This document shows, one piece after another, positions 11,502-12,846 of a stretch of DNA of 12,846 nucleotides. How positions within the stretch are numbered: the first letter of the stretch is position 1; the number at the start of each line of letters is the position of its first letter. Under the pieces are notes generated by a model. That model was not told where the DNA came from. It ran no database searches and saw nothing but the letters and a program-made list of their open reading frames with translations. The position numbers and the translations under genes are program-made. Source of the DNA: Lentibacillus juripiscarius JCM 12147 (GTDB lineage Bacteria; Bacillota; Bacilli; Bacillales_D; Amphibacillaceae); NCBI GenBank assembly GCA_001311805.1, contig BBCA01000071.1, positions 1 through 12,846 on the forward strand, given 5' to 3'.

Positions 11502-12522
11502 ACCAATGGATAAACTTAGAAGTTCTGTTCGAGGAGAGAGGAATAGCGTGCAAACAAACCGGAATGCTTTTTTAGCCCTAGTGCGAAAAGAATTCACGGA
11601 TAATATCAAAAGCTGGCGGATTATTATTCTTCTGGCCATCATTACATTGACCTGTTTTGGGTCCTTGTACACGGCCGTTACGACAATTCAGGACGCTATC
11701 AGTCAATCGGAAAATGCCCAGAAAATAGGGAAAGATTCCTACTTGTTCCTGAAACTGTTTACCGTTTCCGACGGTACGCTGCCAACGTTTATCACGTTTG
11801 TCACATTCCTGGGTCCTTTATTGGGTATCGCTCTCGGCTTTGATGCTATTAATTCGGAACGGAATAAAGGCACACTCAGCCGGCTGATGTCTCAGCCAGT
11901 GCCGCGCGATTTTGTTCTGAACGCGAAATTCGCAGCCGCACTGCTGCTGAATGTTGTGCTGTTTTTCTCGCTTGGGTTCCTCGTAATGGCCCTTGGCATT
12001 CTGATACTGGGAATACCGCCAACGTTTGAAGAATTTGCCAGGATCTTCTGCTTTCTCATTCTATGCATCACCTATATTGCCTTCTGGCTCAACCTTGGCA
12101 TTCTGTTTTCAGTCGTATTCCGGCAGGCGGCAACATCAGCATTATCTGGAATCGCTGTATGGATTTTTTTCAGCGTATTTTATAATATGATTGTCCGGCT
12201 GGCTGCAAAGTCTATATTTACATCCGGAAGCATCACCAGTCCACAGCAAGCTATTCAAGCACAGGGAACGATGCTGAACTTCATGCGGCTGTCACCCAAT
12301 TATTTGTTTAGTGAATCGACAAACACTCTGCTTTCACCATCTGTTCGGAGTCTCGGTCCATTGACAACCAGACAGAAAGCAGGCGCCATCCCAAGTCCGC
12401 TGCCGCTTGACCAGAGTCTATTACTGATCTGGCCACAGCTGACAGGCCTAATCGCAGCCACCCTTATCTGTTTTGCGATTGCCTATATGCTTTTCATGCG
12501 GCAGGAAATCCGCTCCAATTAA
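11488..12522 (+). CDS. ABC-2 type transporter permease
   Basis: Membrane half of the exporter. About six membrane segments: IIILLAIITLTCFGSL, a pair of phenylalanine-rich helices around LPTFITFVTFLGPLLGIALG, LLLNVVLFFSLGFLVMALGI, FLILCITYIAFWLNLGILF, ALSGIAVWIFFSVFY and LTGLIAATLICFAIAYMLF. Between them lies the cytoplasmic E-R-N-K-G-T-L loop (INSERNKGTLSRLMSQPV) characteristic of ABC-2 permeases that act with CcmA-like ATPases. Start is uncertain: ATG 11488 gives a 14-base overlap with the ATPase gene, typical of coupling, whereas GTG 11548 has the better ribosome site (GAGGAGAGAGG) and begins just ahead of LALVRKEFTDNIKSWR. The long outer loop (about 245-315) before the last helix could meet the NEW3 protein. 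A terminator follows at 12538-12574. Confidence 0.9.
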   Translation: MNLSRPMDKLRSSVRGERNSVQTNRNAFLALVRKEFTDNIKSWRIIILLAIITLTCFGSLYTAVTTIQDAISQSENAQKIGKDSYLFLKLFTVSDGTLPTFITFVTFLGPLLGIALGFDAINSERNKGTLSRLMSQPVPRDFVLNAKFAAALLLNVVLFFSLGFLVMALGILILGIPPTFEEFARIFCFLILCITYIAFWLNLGILFSVVFRQAATSALSGIAVWIFFSVFYNMIVRLAAKSIFTSGSITSPQQAIQAQGTMLNFMRLSPNYLFSESTNTLLSPSVRSLGPLTTRQKAGAIPSPLPLDQSLLLIWPQLTGLIAATLICFAIAYMLFMRQEIRSN

Positions 12523-12537
12523 CGATGCCTGCACTAA

Positions 12538-12574
12538 AAACGGGACTGCACTTATAATAAAGGCAGTCTCGTTT
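12538..12574 (+). terminator. Terminator of the NEW3-ABC operon
   Basis: AAACGGGACTGC (12538-12549) / GCAGTCTCGTTT (12563-12574), 12 bp with one G-T pair, followed by ATTCTT. It lies 15 bases after the permease stop. Confidence 0.8.
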
Positions 12575-12589
12575 ATTCTTGCTATAAGT

Positions 12590-12758
12590 GCGTGTTTAAG
12601 AAGGAGGATAAAAGGGACTGGCAGGCTCAGCTCATCACGTCTTGTGACAACGCCTGCACTAGCACGTCCTGTGCGTCGAAAGTTCGAGGCAGCGTAGCTT
12701 CGAGTAGCGGACTTCCACAGGATGTGGTGACTTCTGCGTTCCCCACAGGATCGGCATC
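12590..12758. repeat. Dispersed palindromic repeat, rearranged copy running to the edge
   Basis: Begins GCGTGTTTAAGAAGGAGGAT, the reverse complement of the right end of the other copies, with one change. An unrelated stretch of about 60 bases follows (12618-12677), then the core TTCGAGGCAGCGTAGCTTCG and AGTAGCGGA at 12682-12711, shared with 5966-6000. No opposite end appears before the window stops. No gene is supported anywhere in 12523-12846. Confidence 0.62.
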
Positions 12759-12759
12759 G

Positions 12760-12846
12760 GAATCAACCGTTTTCGGGTAAGAATCGACCGAAAAGGGATG
12801 AGAATCAACCGTTGTGAGCGAAGAATCGACCGTTCGGCATCGGAAT
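12760..12846. repeat. 21-bp-period tandem repeat array, cut by window edge
   Basis: The 10-base core GAATCRACCG starts at 12760, 12781, 12802 and 12823, and GAAT again at 12843: spacing 21, 21, 21 and 20. The core alternates CAACCG and CGACCG. The other 11 bases of each unit vary. GGCATCGGAAT occurs at both ends of the visible array. Confidence 0.8.

Noticed and set aside
12760..12846. CRISPR array
   Set aside because: The conserved core is 10 bases and the variable part 11 bases, far shorter than CRISPR repeats and spacers, and no cas gene is present.

Overview
The window reads as chromosomal DNA of a spore-forming member of the Bacillaceae. The evidence is a SpoVIF-type sporulation protein, at least seven YjcZ-type glycine-rich mini-proteins, YppG and YozQ (DUF4025) homologues, a DacC-type PBP4a carboxypeptidase, strong AGGAGG ribosome sites and CATAnnnTA sporulation -10 elements. 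A halotolerant genus such as Virgibacillus, Lentibacillus or Oceanobacillus is my guess from overall feel. It is not proven by the sequence.

Layout. Bases 1-1456 (minus) hold a DD-carboxypeptidase cut by the left edge, and 1610-1851 (minus) a spoVIF-like gene. Bases 2084-3856 (minus) are a tandem array of five tiny glycine-rich membrane proteins: two long+short pairs and a third lone short one, each transcript with its own sporulation-like promoter and most with a clear hairpin terminator. Bases 4075-4262 (minus) encode a YozQ-like protein, 4440-5236 (minus) FdhD, and 5454-5735 (minus) YppG. A DUF2268 zinc-protease-like gene (plus) lies at 6114-6906 behind a sigma-K-like promoter. A Gly/Tyr-rich protein with a small N-terminal domain is at 6931-7221 (minus), and two more YjcZ genes at 7454-7840 (plus). 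An ECF sigma/anti-sigma module occupies 7945-9249 (minus). Divergent from it is an operon (9384-12522, plus) of a secreted, membrane-anchored NEW3-repeat protein, an ABC ATPase and an ABC-2 permease. The last 260 bases are repeats.

The dominant oddity is that most genes left of about 8.7 kb are split by single-base indels. Nearly all sit in short homopolymers and nearly all are losses of one base. Restoring one base recovers a family-typical length each time (SpoVIF 80 aa, YozQ 62 aa, FdhD 265 aa, DUF2268 264 aa, YjcZ 80 aa). The three genes at 9384-12522 are intact. The simplest reading is sequence error of the homopolymer-contraction type, not mass gene decay, and the apparent sigma/anti-sigma fusion may be one more case. 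I annotate broken genes over their full restored span.

Two repeat families occur: a dispersed palindromic element with ends like GTTGTTCAAAAA and TTTTTGAACAC, one copy of which appears to have inserted between a yjcZ gene and its terminator, and a 21-bp-period array at the right edge. The best candidate for an incompletely described system is the sigma/anti-sigma module facing the NEW3-ABC operon. The yjcZ array is the best case of local gene amplification.
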